From Oceanisphaera sp. IT1-181 (GTDB taxonomy: Bacteria > Pseudomonadota > Gammaproteobacteria > Enterobacterales > Aeromonadaceae), in contig NZ_CP136856.1 in NCBI RefSeq assembly GCF_033807535.1, positions 2,227,001-2,291,000 on the forward strand: 64,000 bases of DNA. Direction: 5' to 3'. The translations under genes and the position numbers were made by a program. Numbering within the stretch: the first letter of the stretch is position 1; the number at the start of each line of letters is the position of its first letter. This document shows positions 28,387 through 37,619 of the stretch, in pieces. The notes under the pieces were generated by a model. The model saw only the letters and a program-made list of their open reading frames with translations. It made no database searches and had not been told where the DNA came from.

Positions 28387-29355
28387 ATGATGTTCGCTTT
28401 TATTATACAACGGCTATTACAGGCCTGCGTGGTGATGCTGACGGTGGCGCTGATCGCTTTTACCATGTTCCAGTTTGTCGGCGATCCCATCGCCGGTATG
28501 CTGCCGGAAAGCGCGACCCAGTTTGAGCGGGACGAGCTTCGTGAAAAGCTGGGCTTGAACGACAGTGTCATCACCCAGTACGGGCGTTTCGTCGGCAATA
28601 TTGCCCAAGGGGATTTCGGTATTTCCTACTACAACAAGATGGACGTGCTTAACCTGATTTTGGAGCGGCTGCCCGCCACGCTGGAGCTGGTGTTTGTGGC
28701 GGTGATTATTTCGCTGTTGGTGGGCCTGCCGGCGGGGGTATGGGTGTCGTTGTCCCGTAACAAATGGCTGACCAGCTTGGTGCAGACTATTTCCCTGATT
28801 GGGGTGTCTCTGCCTAGCTTTATCGCCGGTATAGTGCTGATCATCGTGTTTTCGGTCTGGCTTGGCTGGTTTCCTTCCCATGGCCGGGGCGACATAGTTG
28901 AGTTTGGCTGGTGGAGCAGCGGCCTGTTCAGCAGGTCGGGCTGGGCTTCCATCATACTGCCGGCGTTATCGTTGGCGCTGTTCATGATCACCATGATCAT
29001 GCGCTTGGTACGTAGCGAGATGAAAGAGGTGCTGCGCACCGATTACATCAAGTTCGCTAAGGCCAGGGGTATCAGGCAGCGTAGCATCAACTACACCCAT
29101 GCGCTGCGCAACTCCCTGCTACCGGTGATCACCATCATAGGCCTGCAAATCGGTGGCCTGATTGCCTTCGCGGTGGTGACCGAAACCGTGTTCCAGTGGC
29201 CTGGGATGGGACTGCTGTTTATCCAGGCGGTGAACTATGTGGATATACCGGTGATTTCCGCTTATCTGGTGTTCATTTCCTTGATATTTATCTGCATCAA
29301 CACTCTGGTAGATATTCTCTACCGGGTGATCGATCCGCGCTTGAAAACCGCTTGA
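28387..29355 (+). CDS. ABC importer permease, DppB-like
   Basis: 322 residues. Six hydrophobic segments and the binding-protein-dependent permease domain (BPD_transp_1) with the EAA loop (EVLRTDYIKFAKARGI, then INYTHALRNSLLPV). The N-terminal pattern (IIQRLLQACVVMLTVALIAF ... GDPIAG) is typical of the DppB/OppB subfamily. First permease of the operon, inner membrane; pairs with the next gene. Confidence 0.92.
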   Translation: MMFAFIIQRLLQACVVMLTVALIAFTMFQFVGDPIAGMLPESATQFERDELREKLGLNDSVITQYGRFVGNIAQGDFGISYYNKMDVLNLILERLPATLELVFVAVIISLLVGLPAGVWVSLSRNKWLTSLVQTISLIGVSLPSFIAGIVLIIVFSVWLGWFPSHGRGDIVEFGWWSSGLFSRSGWASIILPALSLALFMITMIMRLVRSEMKEVLRTDYIKFAKARGIRQRSINYTHALRNSLLPVITIIGLQIGGLIAFAVVTETVFQWPGMGLLFIQAVNYVDIPVISAYLVFISLIFICINTLVDILYRVIDPRLKTA

Positions 29356-29382
29356 CCGTTAAGCACAAGGACGAGGTAACGT

Positions 29383-30366
29383 ATGTCTATCAATACCACT
29401 AAAGCGGCCCTAACAGGCCAGAATAGTCCCCGGCCTGGGGGGCTGAAAAAGATATGGCAACAGCTGTTGGCTGCCTGCGACAGCGACATCGCCTATAACT
29501 TTCGGACGTCCCGGCTGACGATGTTCGCTACCGCAGTGCTAGCCCTGCTGCTGTTTGGCGGCATCGGTGCCTCCCTGATGGCACACTATGACCCCTTCGA
29601 TATGGCGGCCTTTGATCTGATGGATTCCGAACTGCCGCCCTTCTGGGTGGAAGGCGGCGAGGGGCGCTTCTGGCTGGGCACCGATATCCAGGGTCGGGAT
29701 GTGTATTCTCTTATCCTTCATGGCCTGCAGGTATCATTGATCGTCGGTTTTATCAGTGTGACTTGCGCCATGGCTCTGGGGGTGACCCTGGGGGTGGTGA
29801 GCGGCTATTTCGGCGGCATGATCGATGCCCTGATCATGCGTCTGGCCGATGCCATGCTCAGCTTCCCGACCATCATGTTTGCACTGCTAGTGAGCGGCGC
29901 GGCGCGAGGCCTGCTGCCACAGGAGATGCACGACCAGATGGCAGTCTACATCATCGTTATCTCCATCACCCTCACCGGCTGGATGCAGTATGCCCGTACC
30001 GTGCGTGGCAGTACCCTGCAGGAAGGAAACAAGGAGTATGTGCAGGCTGCCAAGGTGATGGGCAGCAGCAATATGCGCATTATGTTCCAGCATATCCTAC
30101 CCAACGTGCTCAGCCCGGTCATGGTACTGGCTACGCTGCACTTGGCGCTGGCGGTGCTGACCGAGGCGACCCTATCGTTCCTCGGGGTGGGCATGCCACC
30201 ACATCAGCCTTCGCTCGGTACCCTTATCAACGAAGGCAACCGATATCTGTTCTCCGGTCAGTGGTGGGTGGTGCTGTTCCCCTCTATGGTGCTGGTGATC
30301 TTGGCTCTTTCGGTCAACCTAGTGGGTGACTGGTTGCGCGATGCCCTCAATCCCAAGCTGCGTTAA
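29383..30366 (+). CDS. ABC importer permease, DppC-like
   Basis: 327 residues with the OppC-type N-terminal extension and six membrane segments. The EAA loop reads GNKEYVQAAKVMGSSNMRIM followed by FQHILPNVLSPV. FWLGTDIQGRDVYSLILHGLQVSL is the conserved DppC/OppC segment just before the permease domain. The gap to the DppB-like gene is 27 bp, so both are one transcriptional unit. Confidence 0.92.
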   Translation: MSINTTKAALTGQNSPRPGGLKKIWQQLLAACDSDIAYNFRTSRLTMFATAVLALLLFGGIGASLMAHYDPFDMAAFDLMDSELPPFWVEGGEGRFWLGTDIQGRDVYSLILHGLQVSLIVGFISVTCAMALGVTLGVVSGYFGGMIDALIMRLADAMLSFPTIMFALLVSGAARGLLPQEMHDQMAVYIIVISITLTGWMQYARTVRGSTLQEGNKEYVQAAKVMGSSNMRIMFQHILPNVLSPVMVLATLHLALAVLTEATLSFLGVGMPPHQPSLGTLINEGNRYLFSGQWWVVLFPSMVLVILALSVNLVGDWLRDALNPKLR

Positions 30367-30377
30367 GGAGCAAGACA

Positions 30378-31376
30378 ATGGAAGATACGAACAACAATCG
30401 CGGTGAGGTTACTCTAGAAGTCGATGGTCTGTGCATCGAGTTCTCCCATCGCAAGGGTAACCTGAAGGCGATACAACATGTGTCATTCGAGATGCGCAAA
30501 GGCGAGATTCTCGGTGTAGTGGGCGAGTCGGGGGCAGGCAAGTCGCTGACCGGCTCGGCGATCACAGGCCTGTTAGAGGCGCCGGGTTTCATTGCCAGCG
30601 GCGAGATCCGACTCTATGGCGAACGGATCGATAACCTGAAGGAAGATCGGCGACGACTGCTGCGTGGCAAGGAGATCGGTGCGATCTTTCAGGATCCGCT
30701 GACAAGTCTAAACCCCGTACTGACGGTCGGAAAACAGCTGATTGAAACCATTCAGACCCATCTGCCGCTGTCCCACGTCCAAGCCCGGCAGAAGGCGCTG
30801 GATTTGATGAAAGAGGTGGGTATACCTGCGGCTGAACAGCGTATCGATCAATATCCTCATCAGTTTTCCGGCGGCATGCGTCAGCGTATCGTGATAGCTT
30901 TGGCTCTTTGTGTCGAACCCAAGGTGATTATCGCCGATGAGCCGACCACGGCGCTGGATGTGTCGGTACAGGCTCAGGTGCTACAGCTGCTACGCCGGTT
31001 GTGCAAGCAGCATGATGCCTCTGTAATGCTGGTGACTCACGATATGGGTGTGATAGCCGAAATCTGCGATCAGGTAGCAGTAATGTATGCGGGCCGGCTG
31101 GTGGAGATAGGACCTGTAGAGTCAGTACTTAAGTCACCGAAACATCCTTATACGGTGGGACTAATGGGCTCGATCCCACGTATCGGGGTACGGGAACCGC
31201 GGCTGGCGCAGATCCCCGGATCCATGCCCCGGCTCAATGCCATCCCCCAGGGCTGTGCCTTTAATCCCCGCTGCCCCAACAGCAGCGCCGAATGCCTACA
31301 GCGTGAGCCAGAGATGAAAACGGTCGGTGACTCCCGGGTTGCCTGTCTGAAAGTGATGCAAGAGGAGCTGGTGTGA
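30378..31376 (+). CDS. ABC importer ATPase, DppD-like
   Basis: 332 residues. Walker A GESGAGKS, signature FSGGMRQR, Walker B VIIADEPTTALD and the H-loop VTHDMG are intact. The C-terminal oligopeptide/dipeptide extension with a Cys cluster (GCAFNPRCPNSSAECLQREP ... ACLK), which binds an iron-sulfur cluster in this subfamily, is present. Overlaps the start of the next ATPase gene by four bases. Confidence 0.93.
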   Translation: MEDTNNNRGEVTLEVDGLCIEFSHRKGNLKAIQHVSFEMRKGEILGVVGESGAGKSLTGSAITGLLEAPGFIASGEIRLYGERIDNLKEDRRRLLRGKEIGAIFQDPLTSLNPVLTVGKQLIETIQTHLPLSHVQARQKALDLMKEVGIPAAEQRIDQYPHQFSGGMRQRIVIALALCVEPKVIIADEPTTALDVSVQAQVLQLLRRLCKQHDASVMLVTHDMGVIAEICDQVAVMYAGRLVEIGPVESVLKSPKHPYTVGLMGSIPRIGVREPRLAQIPGSMPRLNAIPQGCAFNPRCPNSSAECLQREPEMKTVGDSRVACLKVMQEELV

Positions 31377-32383
31377 TGAGCGAGATGATCGAAGAAAGAG
31401 GCTTACTCGAGGTACGCAACCTACATATCAAGTTCGATATATCCAAGCCGTTTATTCACCGGCTACTGAACAGAACGGAAAAAACATATGTGCACGCGGT
31501 GCGCGGCATCGATTTTAGCATCCGCAGGGGAGAGACCTTCAGCTTGGTGGGCGAGTCCGGTTGCGGAAAGTCAACGGTGGCCCGGTTATTGTCGGGTTTG
31601 TATCAGCCGACAGAGGGCGAGATCAGCTATCAGGGCACAGTGCTTGCCGGAGCCAGCCGTGAGCAGCGTCAATATATCCGCCGCCGTTGCCAGATGATAT
31701 TCCAGGATCCATTTGCCAGTCTTAATCCACGCTGGAAGGTGGATCGCATCATCGCTGAGCCGCTGGTGTTGTTCAACATGATCAAAAACCGGGAAGAAGG
31801 CCGGCGACAAGTAGGTCAGTTGCTGGAGCAGGTGGGTCTGACGGCGTCAGATATGGACAAGTTTCCCCACGAGTTCTCGGGTGGCCAGCGTCAGCGTATT
31901 TCTATCGCTCGGGCTCTGGCCGGCGAACCAGAATTTTTGATCTGTGACGAGCCGACCTCTGCGCTGGATGTATCTGTGCAGGCCCAGGTGCTCAACTTGA
32001 TGAAGGATCTGCAAGACAAACTGGGGCTGACCTATCTATTCATCAGCCACGATATGTCGGTGGTGTCCCACTTCTCAGATCGGGTCGGCATCATGTATCT
32101 GGGTCGTTTGGTGGAGGTGGGCACGGTGGAGGAGGTATTCAATAGACCCCGTCATCCTTATACACGTATGTTGATGGACGCCATCCCCAGCATGGATGTG
32201 ATCCATAAGGAGCGAACTCCGGTGACCGGCGAAGTACCTAATCCGATTTCGCCGCCTTCCGGCTGCGCCTTTCACCCGCGATGTGCATTTGCCACCGACA
32301 GATGCAAGCAGGCGACTCCGGCGGCACTGGATATTAGCGCGACCCAGCAGGTGGCCTGTCATTATCCTTTGTCTATCAGTTAA
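31373..32383 (+). CDS. ABC importer ATPase, DppF-like
   Basis: 336 residues, last gene of the importer operon. Walker A GESGCGKS, signature FSGGQRQR, Walker B FLICDEPTSALD and FISHDMSVV are intact; the C-terminal Cys-containing oligopeptide/dipeptide extension (GCAFHPRCAFATDRC) is complete. Partner of the DppD-like subunit in a heterodimeric ATPase. The start ATGATG overlaps the preceding stop. Confidence 0.93.
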   Translation: MMSEMIEERGLLEVRNLHIKFDISKPFIHRLLNRTEKTYVHAVRGIDFSIRRGETFSLVGESGCGKSTVARLLSGLYQPTEGEISYQGTVLAGASREQRQYIRRRCQMIFQDPFASLNPRWKVDRIIAEPLVLFNMIKNREEGRRQVGQLLEQVGLTASDMDKFPHEFSGGQRQRISIARALAGEPEFLICDEPTSALDVSVQAQVLNLMKDLQDKLGLTYLFISHDMSVVSHFSDRVGIMYLGRLVEVGTVEEVFNRPRHPYTRMLMDAIPSMDVIHKERTPVTGEVPNPISPPSGCAFHPRCAFATDRCKQATPAALDISATQQVACHYPLSIS

Positions 32384-32569
32384 ATAGCTATGCCTTAATA
32401 TTAATGTGTTATCGGTATTCTCGAGACGTAGGCACAGTGGTTATTTAGTATTACTCGCCTCGCCGCCGTTTAAGGCAGTGAGGCGATATCGTTTGCCTTA
32501 ATTTATTCCATACTGGCCTGTTCAAGGCCAGCGTTTGTTATGTTCTCGAGCTCACGAAACGGCTCAATA

Positions 32570-32761
32570 TTGCCCTCTTATCTTATGGTATTGCGCTATC
32601 TCAATCCGGTATGCTGATGTACCTCAGCCTGATCTCTATCGTGGGCTGCCAGTTGGCGTCCTCACAGGCCCTGACACATTACTGCTTACCATCCAGCCGG
32701 TTTTTATACCTTGGCCAGTTTCCTAGTGGCCTATCTGATGGCTAGACTGGGCCGCAAGTAA
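32570..32761 (+). pseudogene. Possible fragment of an MFS transporter
   Basis: In a 560-bp stretch with no intact gene, two frames on the plus strand give membrane-like sequence: SYGIALSQSGMLMYLSLIS (from 32581) and FYTLASFLVAYLMARLGRK ending TAA (32702-32761). The latter resembles the second helix and the LGRK motif of MFS transporters. The fragments are out of frame with each other. Low confidence. Confidence 0.25.
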
Positions 32762-32943
32762 TGCATCATACTCTCTGGTAACTGTGCTGCATAAGGAGAC
32801 CTCCGTTTCTCAGCGCAAAGACAGTGCGCACAACTTGCGGACTACATATATCAAAACGCGGGGAGCGAGCAAGGTGGGAGATTAATAGCTAAAGATATCA
32901 ATGCTTATATAAACGATCACTCCGCTCCCCAGACATCAGCCGT

Positions 32944-33421
32944 TAGATCGCGTTGATGTTTGGTTTCAGGATGAAGCTCGATTTGGCCAGCAAAATACGA
33001 CGACTCGGCTTTGGGCTAGGACAGGCACACGTCCCCGAGTTGTCCGTCAGCAGCAGTTTGAATATGCCTATTTTTTCTGCTCCGTCTACCCAGACAGAGC
33101 AATAGATCAAGCCCTTGTGGTGCCCTAGACAAGCACAGAAACAATACTGAGCCAGACCGGCATGCGATAGTGATAATGGATAGTGTTGGCTGGCATACCC
33201 ATGACATTGCAGCCGAATTTGAGAATGTCAGTATCATTAAATTGCCACCGTATTCACCTGAATTAAACGCGATAGAATAAGTGTGGGGTTGGATGCGTCA
33301 GCACTGTCTTGCCAATCGCGTTTTCAAAAATTATGAAGACATCATGAGCAGCGTCTGCGAGGCCGGGAACACGTTTACTGAAAGTGCTAAACGCGTAACA
33401 CAAATGAGACCCAAAAATTAA
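32944..33421 (+). pseudogene. Decayed IS630-family transposase (C-terminal half)
   Basis: Plus-strand pieces spell the DDE core of an IS630-type transposase: VWFQDEARFGQQN (first Asp), AIVIMDSVGWHTHDI (second Asp), LPPYSPELNAIE (Glu) followed by an in-frame stop and then VWGWMRQHCLANRVF. A frameshift lies near 33125. It ends at TAA 33419-33421. The N-terminal half was not found. A dead remnant between the importer operon and the tRNA. Confidence 0.8.
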
Positions 33422-33508
33422 GCAAATCTGATTAGTTAATTTTATAGATTGATATTAGAACACTAGGGAAGATAATCGTAGTTTTGAACACCGGTCAAAA
33501 CAGGTGCG

Positions 33509-33537
33509 TGGTCACCAAATGGTCACGGTTTGGTCAC
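33509..33537. repeat. Three TGGTCAC repeats phased at 11 bp
   Basis: TGGTCAC occurs at 33509, 33520 and 33531, exactly 11 bp apart, i.e. about one helical turn. Arrays like this near the 3' end of a tRNA gene can be integrase or excisionase arm-type sites left by an island. No integrase gene is within the window nearby. Confidence 0.45.
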
Positions 33538-33593
33538 GGAGGTGGGTTTGACAAAGTAGGAATGAAGAGTTTTAGTGATGATGAAAAAGCAAA

Positions 33594-33624
33594 AAGCCCT
33601 TAGCTATCAATAAGCTAAGGGCTT
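33594..33624 (-). terminator. Terminator of tRNA-Asp
   Basis: A near-perfect 12-bp stem (AAGCCCTTAGCT / AGCTAAGGGCTT) begins nine bases after the CCA end of the tRNA, and in the minus direction is followed by TTTGCTTTTTC. It fits a rho-independent terminator of the tRNA transcript. Confidence 0.75.
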
Positions 33625-33632
33625 CTTTAAAA

Positions 33633-33709
33633 TGGCGGAGTGGACGGGACTCGAACCCGCGACCCCCGGCGTGACAGGCCGGTATTCTAACCAACTGAAC
33701 TACCACTCC
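33633..33709 (-). tRNA. tRNA-Asp (anticodon GTC)
   Basis: 77 bases on the minus strand, GGAGTGGTAGTTCAGTTGG at the 5' end, GTC anticodon in the loop CCTGTCACG, T-arm GGGTTCGAGTCCC and an encoded CCA end. The acceptor stem GGAGTGG pairs with CCACTCC. Next to dnaQ, as aspV in Escherichia coli. Its 3' end faces the accessory region to the left. Confidence 0.97.
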
Positions 33710-33738
33710 TAATCAGCAGCGTGCTGCAGACGAGGGCC

Positions 33739-33767
33739 ATAATAGTGCCAAGCGAGTAAGAGATCAA
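33739..33767 (-). promoter_or_regulatory. Promoter of tRNA-Asp
   Basis: On the minus strand, TTGATC (33767-33762) and TATTAT (33744-33739) are separated by exactly 17 bases, followed by a GC-rich discriminator GGCCCTCG, typical of stringently controlled stable-RNA promoters. Confidence 0.75.
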
Positions 33768-33831
33768 CCGAAAAACTTGTTCTTTTAGCGACCTTGGTTA
33801 AGTTTTAGCCAGAAACCTTACTAAAATACAA

Positions 33832-34986
33832 TTAACTTGGCGTTTTATCACTGTTTAAGCGTTTTTTAACAGCGCGGTTTCTTAAAATACAACCTATTAA
33901 TGCGAGTACTAACAGTAAGATAACGCCGGCTATGCTGTAAGTTAAGGTGTTACTATCTTTAACTGGAATTAGCTCTTCGCTGGCAGTAACAGCAGGACTA
34001 ACGCGGATCACTTGCTCTACCAGCTCAAGCTGTATTTCACGGTCGCTTTTATTAGTGGCAAAGGCACGGCCTTGCCAAGAATAGTTACCCGGTTCTAGGG
34101 CGTCGGGTAGTGAAATGTGCGTGCCGGTGCCGGTAATGGGAATACGCTGTTGAGATGGCGTAACCAACTCGCCCGTAATGACCAAGCTGCTTGGAATTAT
34201 CCCTTGGTCGGCGGTAACGGTAATATGCCATTGGCCTTGCTCATCTGGCTTAGCAAAGCTCAGTTTCAGCGGCATGGGATAAATCATCACCTGTTGTTCT
34301 TTGGTGCGCGCCAGCACTTGGTTGCTAATCTCGGTTTGAAATAAATACTCGCCGGGCAATATATCCAAGATTACTTGTGCTGTGAGCTTGCCATCGTTGG
34401 GGATGGCATCCAGCCCCACGCCGTCATCTTTAAACTCACCCACCACCACGGGGGCAGGAGCAAATTGCGCATCTGGATCGATACGTAAATTAATAAGCTG
34501 GGCCTGCAAGGTTAAATCTTGTAGGTAATAGTTGGCATCTAAACGGGTAGTGCCGTGGCGTAATTCGGCGCCCAGTTTAAGGACTTCTTGCTGATATAAC
34601 CGCTCCGCCAACGGGCTAAGCGCCAATTCAAATTCACTAACCAGCGTGATGGCCCGCTTTGGGGTCACTTTGCCGGTCGCTTGCCAAGGCCCAGGCTCGG
34701 GTTGCCAAAGGGTGATCACATCGCGGTCGTGGGTGCTCACCCAGCCAATATGGTCAGGGTGTTCATGTTGGTAATATTTACTGCCATCGGGCCGAATTAA
34801 CACCACTGGTGCGCTGTTGGGAGTGCGCTCAATCAGCAAGGTCAGGGAAGAAATAGAAGGATCGATACGAAAAGTATTACTTAACCAACGGGCACTTTGC
34901 TCGGATGCCTGGCTGCTCAACGCCGTGAACAGCAAGCTCAGGCTTAAACTAACAGTTAATAAAGAGCGGCTGATTAGCTGCGCCAT
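33832..34986 (-). CDS. TIGR03503-like membrane-anchored protein
   Basis: 384 residues from ATG 34986 (GGAGG eight bases upstream); the frame extends two codons further to a TTG. It has an N-terminal signal peptide (SLLTVSLSLSLLFTALSSQA), a beta-rich, probably periplasmic region with an Asp/Gly-rich turn (GEFKDDGVGLDAIPNDGKL), one C-terminal membrane helix (LTYSIAGVILLLVLALIGCIL) and a basic cytoplasmic tail. I associate this layout with the TIGR03503 family of marine gammaproteobacteria. Its role is unknown. It overlaps the end of dnaQ by 13 bases, so both are co-transcribed. Confidence 0.7.
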   Translation of the reverse strand: MAQLISRSLLTVSLSLSLLFTALSSQASEQSARWLSNTFRIDPSISSLTLLIERTPNSAPVVLIRPDGSKYYQHEHPDHIGWVSTHDRDVITLWQPEPGPWQATGKVTPKRAITLVSEFELALSPLAERLYQQEVLKLGAELRHGTTRLDANYYLQDLTLQAQLINLRIDPDAQFAPAPVVVGEFKDDGVGLDAIPNDGKLTAQVILDILPGEYLFQTEISNQVLARTKEQQVMIYPMPLKLSFAKPDEQGQWHITVTADQGIIPSSLVITGELVTPSQQRIPITGTGTHISLPDALEPGNYSWQGRAFATNKSDREIQLELVEQVIRVSPAVTASEELIPVKDSNTLTYSIAGVILLLVLALIGCILRNRAVKKRLNSDKTPS

Positions 34987-35702
34987 AAACAACTGCCTCC
35001 TTTTTTCATCACTAAATCTAAACGGGCTTCATGATCCTGCAACTCTTGGGCGTCGGCACGGATAATTTTGAGTGGCGCACGGGCGGCATGTAAACGGCGG
35101 ATGCCGCCTCTGTCATCTTGCTGCTGGCTGTCGCTTTGCAAATTTAACTTGGTTTGGCCACCTGTCATTAACAGGTATACATCCGCCAAAATCTCCGCAT
35201 CCAAGAGCGCGCCGTGCAAGGTTCTATGGCTGTTATCTATGCCATATCGCGTACAGAGCACGTCTAGGTTATTTCGCTTACCGGGATAGAGTTTGCGGGC
35301 CAGCGCTAAGGTATCGGTGACTTTGCACAGCTCAGCCACCCGCTCTTTGCGACCAATGAGGCTTAGCTCATAATCTAAAAAGCCCACGTCAAAGGGCGCG
35401 TTATGCGCCACCAACTCGGCACCGCGGATAAAGTCGAGAAGCTCTTCCACTTGCCCAGAGAATGGCGGCTTATCGGCCAAAAAGTCATCGGTGATACCGT
35501 GCACTTTAATGGCTTCTTCATCTATCTTGCGGTTGGGTTTCAGGTACACATGATAATGACGCCCGGTTAAGCGACGATTCACTACCTCTACCGCGCCAAT
35601 TTCAATGACTTTGTGGCCCATGTAATGAGGGCCAGAGTCCATATTGATACCGGTGGTCTCTGTATCCAAAATTACTTGGCGCGCATGTGTTTGCTGATTC
35701 AT
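34974..35702 (-). CDS. dnaQ: DNA polymerase III epsilon subunit (proofreading exonuclease)
   Basis: 242 residues, close to the family's usual size. DEDDh exonuclease motifs are present: ILDTETTG (Asp 13, Glu 15), AHNAPFDVGFLDYE, and RTLHGALLDAEILADVY. The C-terminus (LDLVMKKGGSCLW) is the alpha-subunit-binding tail. Acts as 3'-5' proofreading subunit in the polymerase III core. Divergent from rnhA, as in enteric bacteria. Confidence 0.97.
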   Translation of the reverse strand: MNQQTHARQVILDTETTGINMDSGPHYMGHKVIEIGAVEVVNRRLTGRHYHVYLKPNRKIDEEAIKVHGITDDFLADKPPFSGQVEELLDFIRGAELVAHNAPFDVGFLDYELSLIGRKERVAELCKVTDTLALARKLYPGKRNNLDVLCTRYGIDNSHRTLHGALLDAEILADVYLLMTGGQTKLNLQSDSQQQDDRGGIRRLHAARAPLKIIRADAQELQDHEARLDLVMKKGGSCLWRS

Positions 35703-36115
35703 TAGCCTTGCTTCCTATACCCAAACTGCGGCCAGTATAAGTAACTGCCTGCGGCTATGCTACCAAACGGCTGTTTTAAGCTGTTAGTCAAAGACGAAAA
35801 CAACAAAACATCTTTACAACGGAACCCACAGAAGACGCAGAAAAATTAAGCAGGGATAAGGTCGAAAAGAGTCAGAGCATCTGATTGGTAAGACCATGCC
35901 CTTGTAATGAAACGCGAATTAGCCACTTCTAGTACACTACCTTTCAGATTTGATCTCTATTGTTCTGTGAATTCCGTGTTCTTCCGTTGCCAAAAAGGTC
36001 TTGCGCTCTTTGCTAAGGCATTTGACGCCACACTCGCCACCGGCAGGCTGTTTTTTAGCGGTTGCTGTGGCAGACTGCCGCCCTCTTCGATTTTGATAAC
36101 GATAGTGAAGGCATG
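35703..36115. other. Divergent dnaQ-rnhA intergenic region with dispersed repeat
   Basis: 413 bp carrying the two divergent promoters, which I cannot place precisely. At 35941-35998 it holds a repeat beginning CTTTCAGATTTGATCTCTAT that recurs in related form at 36661-36715 and, shortened, near 36811. Those copies flank rnhA, so they look like a small dispersed non-coding repeat. Confidence 0.5.
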
Positions 36116-36577
36116 ATGAAAAAAATTGAACTCTATACCGACGGTTCCTGTTTAGGTAACCCAGGTCCTGGGGGTTATGGCGCGGTATTAATTTATAAAG
36201 CGCACCGTAAAGAGCTAAGCGGCGGTTATCGGCTAACTACAAATAACCGCATGGAGCTGATGGCGGCCATTGAAGGCTTAGCAGCCTTAAGTGATCGCTG
36301 TGTGGTGGACTTAACCACAGATAGCCAATATGTGCGCCAAGGCATTACTCAGTGGATAAACGGCTGGAAACAAAAAAACTGGCAAACTTCGGCCAGAAAG
36401 CCGGTGAAAAACGTGGATTTATGGAAACGGCTGGATGAGCTTAGCCAGCGTCATGACGTAAGCTGGCATTGGGTGAAAGGCCATTCTGGGCATCCAGAAA
36501 ACGAACGCTGTGATGTGCTGGCGCGCGTGGCAGCCGAAACCGATGCGATTAATGATGACACGGGTTATGAGGGGTAA
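36116..36577 (+). CDS. rnhA: Ribonuclease HI
   Basis: 153 residues. The chosen start ATG 36116 gives MKKIELYTDGSCLGNPG and has GTGAAGG four bases upstream; an ATG just before it is too close to that site and the longer frame from 36062 is not family-like. Catalytic residues are present: Asp in YTDGSC, Glu in NRMELMAAIEGL, Asp in TTDSQYV, His/Asp near HSGHPENERCD. Degrades RNA in RNA-DNA hybrids. Confidence 0.96.
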   Translation: MKKIELYTDGSCLGNPGPGGYGAVLIYKAHRKELSGGYRLTTNNRMELMAAIEGLAALSDRCVVDLTTDSQYVRQGITQWINGWKQKNWQTSARKPVKNVDLWKRLDELSQRHDVSWHWVKGHSGHPENERCDVLARVAAETDAINDDTGYEG

Positions 36578-36753
36578 CTTTAGCGCCAAGCAAAAATAAA
36601 AACACCGTCTTTTGTTGGCTCTAGCTAGGCGCTGAACTCCCGTTTTTACCATCAATATCTCTTTCAGATCTGAGCTCTATTTTTCCGTGCGTTCTGTGAC
36701 TCTCGTAGCAAAAAGCGTGGTAAATAGGGTTTAGGTGGACCCATTAAAAATCA

Positions 36754-36795
36754 TCCTGCTTCGCAGGACCGTCGAACAAGTTGACGGCTACAAGG
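36754..36795. repeat. REP-like palindromic element
   Basis: CCTGCTTCGCAGG is a palindrome followed by ACCGTCGAACAAGTTGACGG and CTACAAGG. A closely similar unit occurs at 61119-61160 and a diverged one at 60989-61044, all in gaps between genes. This is the layout of extragenic palindromic repeats. Confidence 0.6.
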
Positions 36796-36804
36796 CCCTT
36801 ACCA

Positions 36805-37566
36805 TTAAAGATCTCTTTCAGATCTGTTAGCTTGGTGCTCGGCGCTGACTTTTAATTCTTGCTGTTGACGCGCCATGCCGGGTTGCAGTACGTGCTGCTT
36901 ACGTTTGGTTTGGCGAATGGGCGTAAGCGGATAGCGACGTTTGCGCGCCAGCATCACATACACGGCGGAAAAAGACGGGTAATAATGTGGCACTAGCTGT
37001 TGGCGCAACTTACTCAGCATCGGAAATTCCAATACCGGCGTTAAGCCGAAATAGTCGCGCTGCAAGACTTCAAAGCCCAACAGTTTAAGCCAGTCTTCTA
37101 GCCGCTCGGGTGCCACCATGTGCCGTAATGAGGGCAATTTATGACTGAAGCCGGGCAAGATACTGGCCAAGCCCGCACTGCTATAAGGATTAAAGCCCGA
37201 GATAATCAGCCAGCCGTCATCGCGCAGCACGGTTTCAACTTCACGCAAGATGGCATGGGGATGGGCGCTAAAATCCAGTACATGAGCCAAAAGACAAGCA
37301 TCTAGGCTACCGGGTGCAAACGGCATGGCAGTAGCGTCACCAACAATATCAGCCCCCGTACAAGGCGGCTGTGCTTGGCTAAGATGCACCGAATGTAATA
37401 ATCGGCTACCGGCCAATGAAAAAGGCGCGCTGAGCGCATCAACGGTGAGCAGGTTAAAACCAAACATAGTGGGCGCCCATTGCGTGAGTCGCGCTTGCAA
37501 TTGTTCTGCCAAATAAGGTCCGCGCAGCACCTGTTGCCAATGTTTGGGACTGTGGGCTGATTTCAT
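36805..37566 (-). CDS. SAM-dependent methyltransferase (YafS-like)
   Basis: 253 residues from ATG 37566 (frame opens one codon earlier at GTG). A class I methyltransferase of the Methyltransf_11 type: AGSRLLHSVHLSQ replaces the usual motif I loop, followed by ADIVGDATAMPFAPGSLDACLLAHVLDFS (read in two parts) and LREVETVLRDDGWLIISGFNP. The glycine-rich SAM loop is weak, as in YafS proteins. Between rnhA and gloB exactly as yafS in enterics. Substrate unknown. Confidence 0.8.
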   Translation of the reverse strand: MKSAHSPKHWQQVLRGPYLAEQLQARLTQWAPTMFGFNLLTVDALSAPFSLAGSRLLHSVHLSQAQPPCTGADIVGDATAMPFAPGSLDACLLAHVLDFSAHPHAILREVETVLRDDGWLIISGFNPYSSAGLASILPGFSHKLPSLRHMVAPERLEDWLKLLGFEVLQRDYFGLTPVLEFPMLSKLRQQLVPHYYPSFSAVYVMLARKRRYPLTPIRQTKRKQHVLQPGMARQQQELKVSAEHQANRSERDL

Positions 37567-37619
37567 CACATTTACGCCTCTGATAAGCTAACGCTTTTCC
37601 TCTGTGCAAGGATAGAAAT

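Noticed and set aside
33016..33237. A minus-strand 73-residue gene
   Set aside because: Antisense of the decayed IS630 transposase core; no independent support.
33509..33537. Phased TGGTCAC units as a short CRISPR
   Set aside because: Units are 7 bp with 4-bp spacers, far too short; no cas gene in the window.
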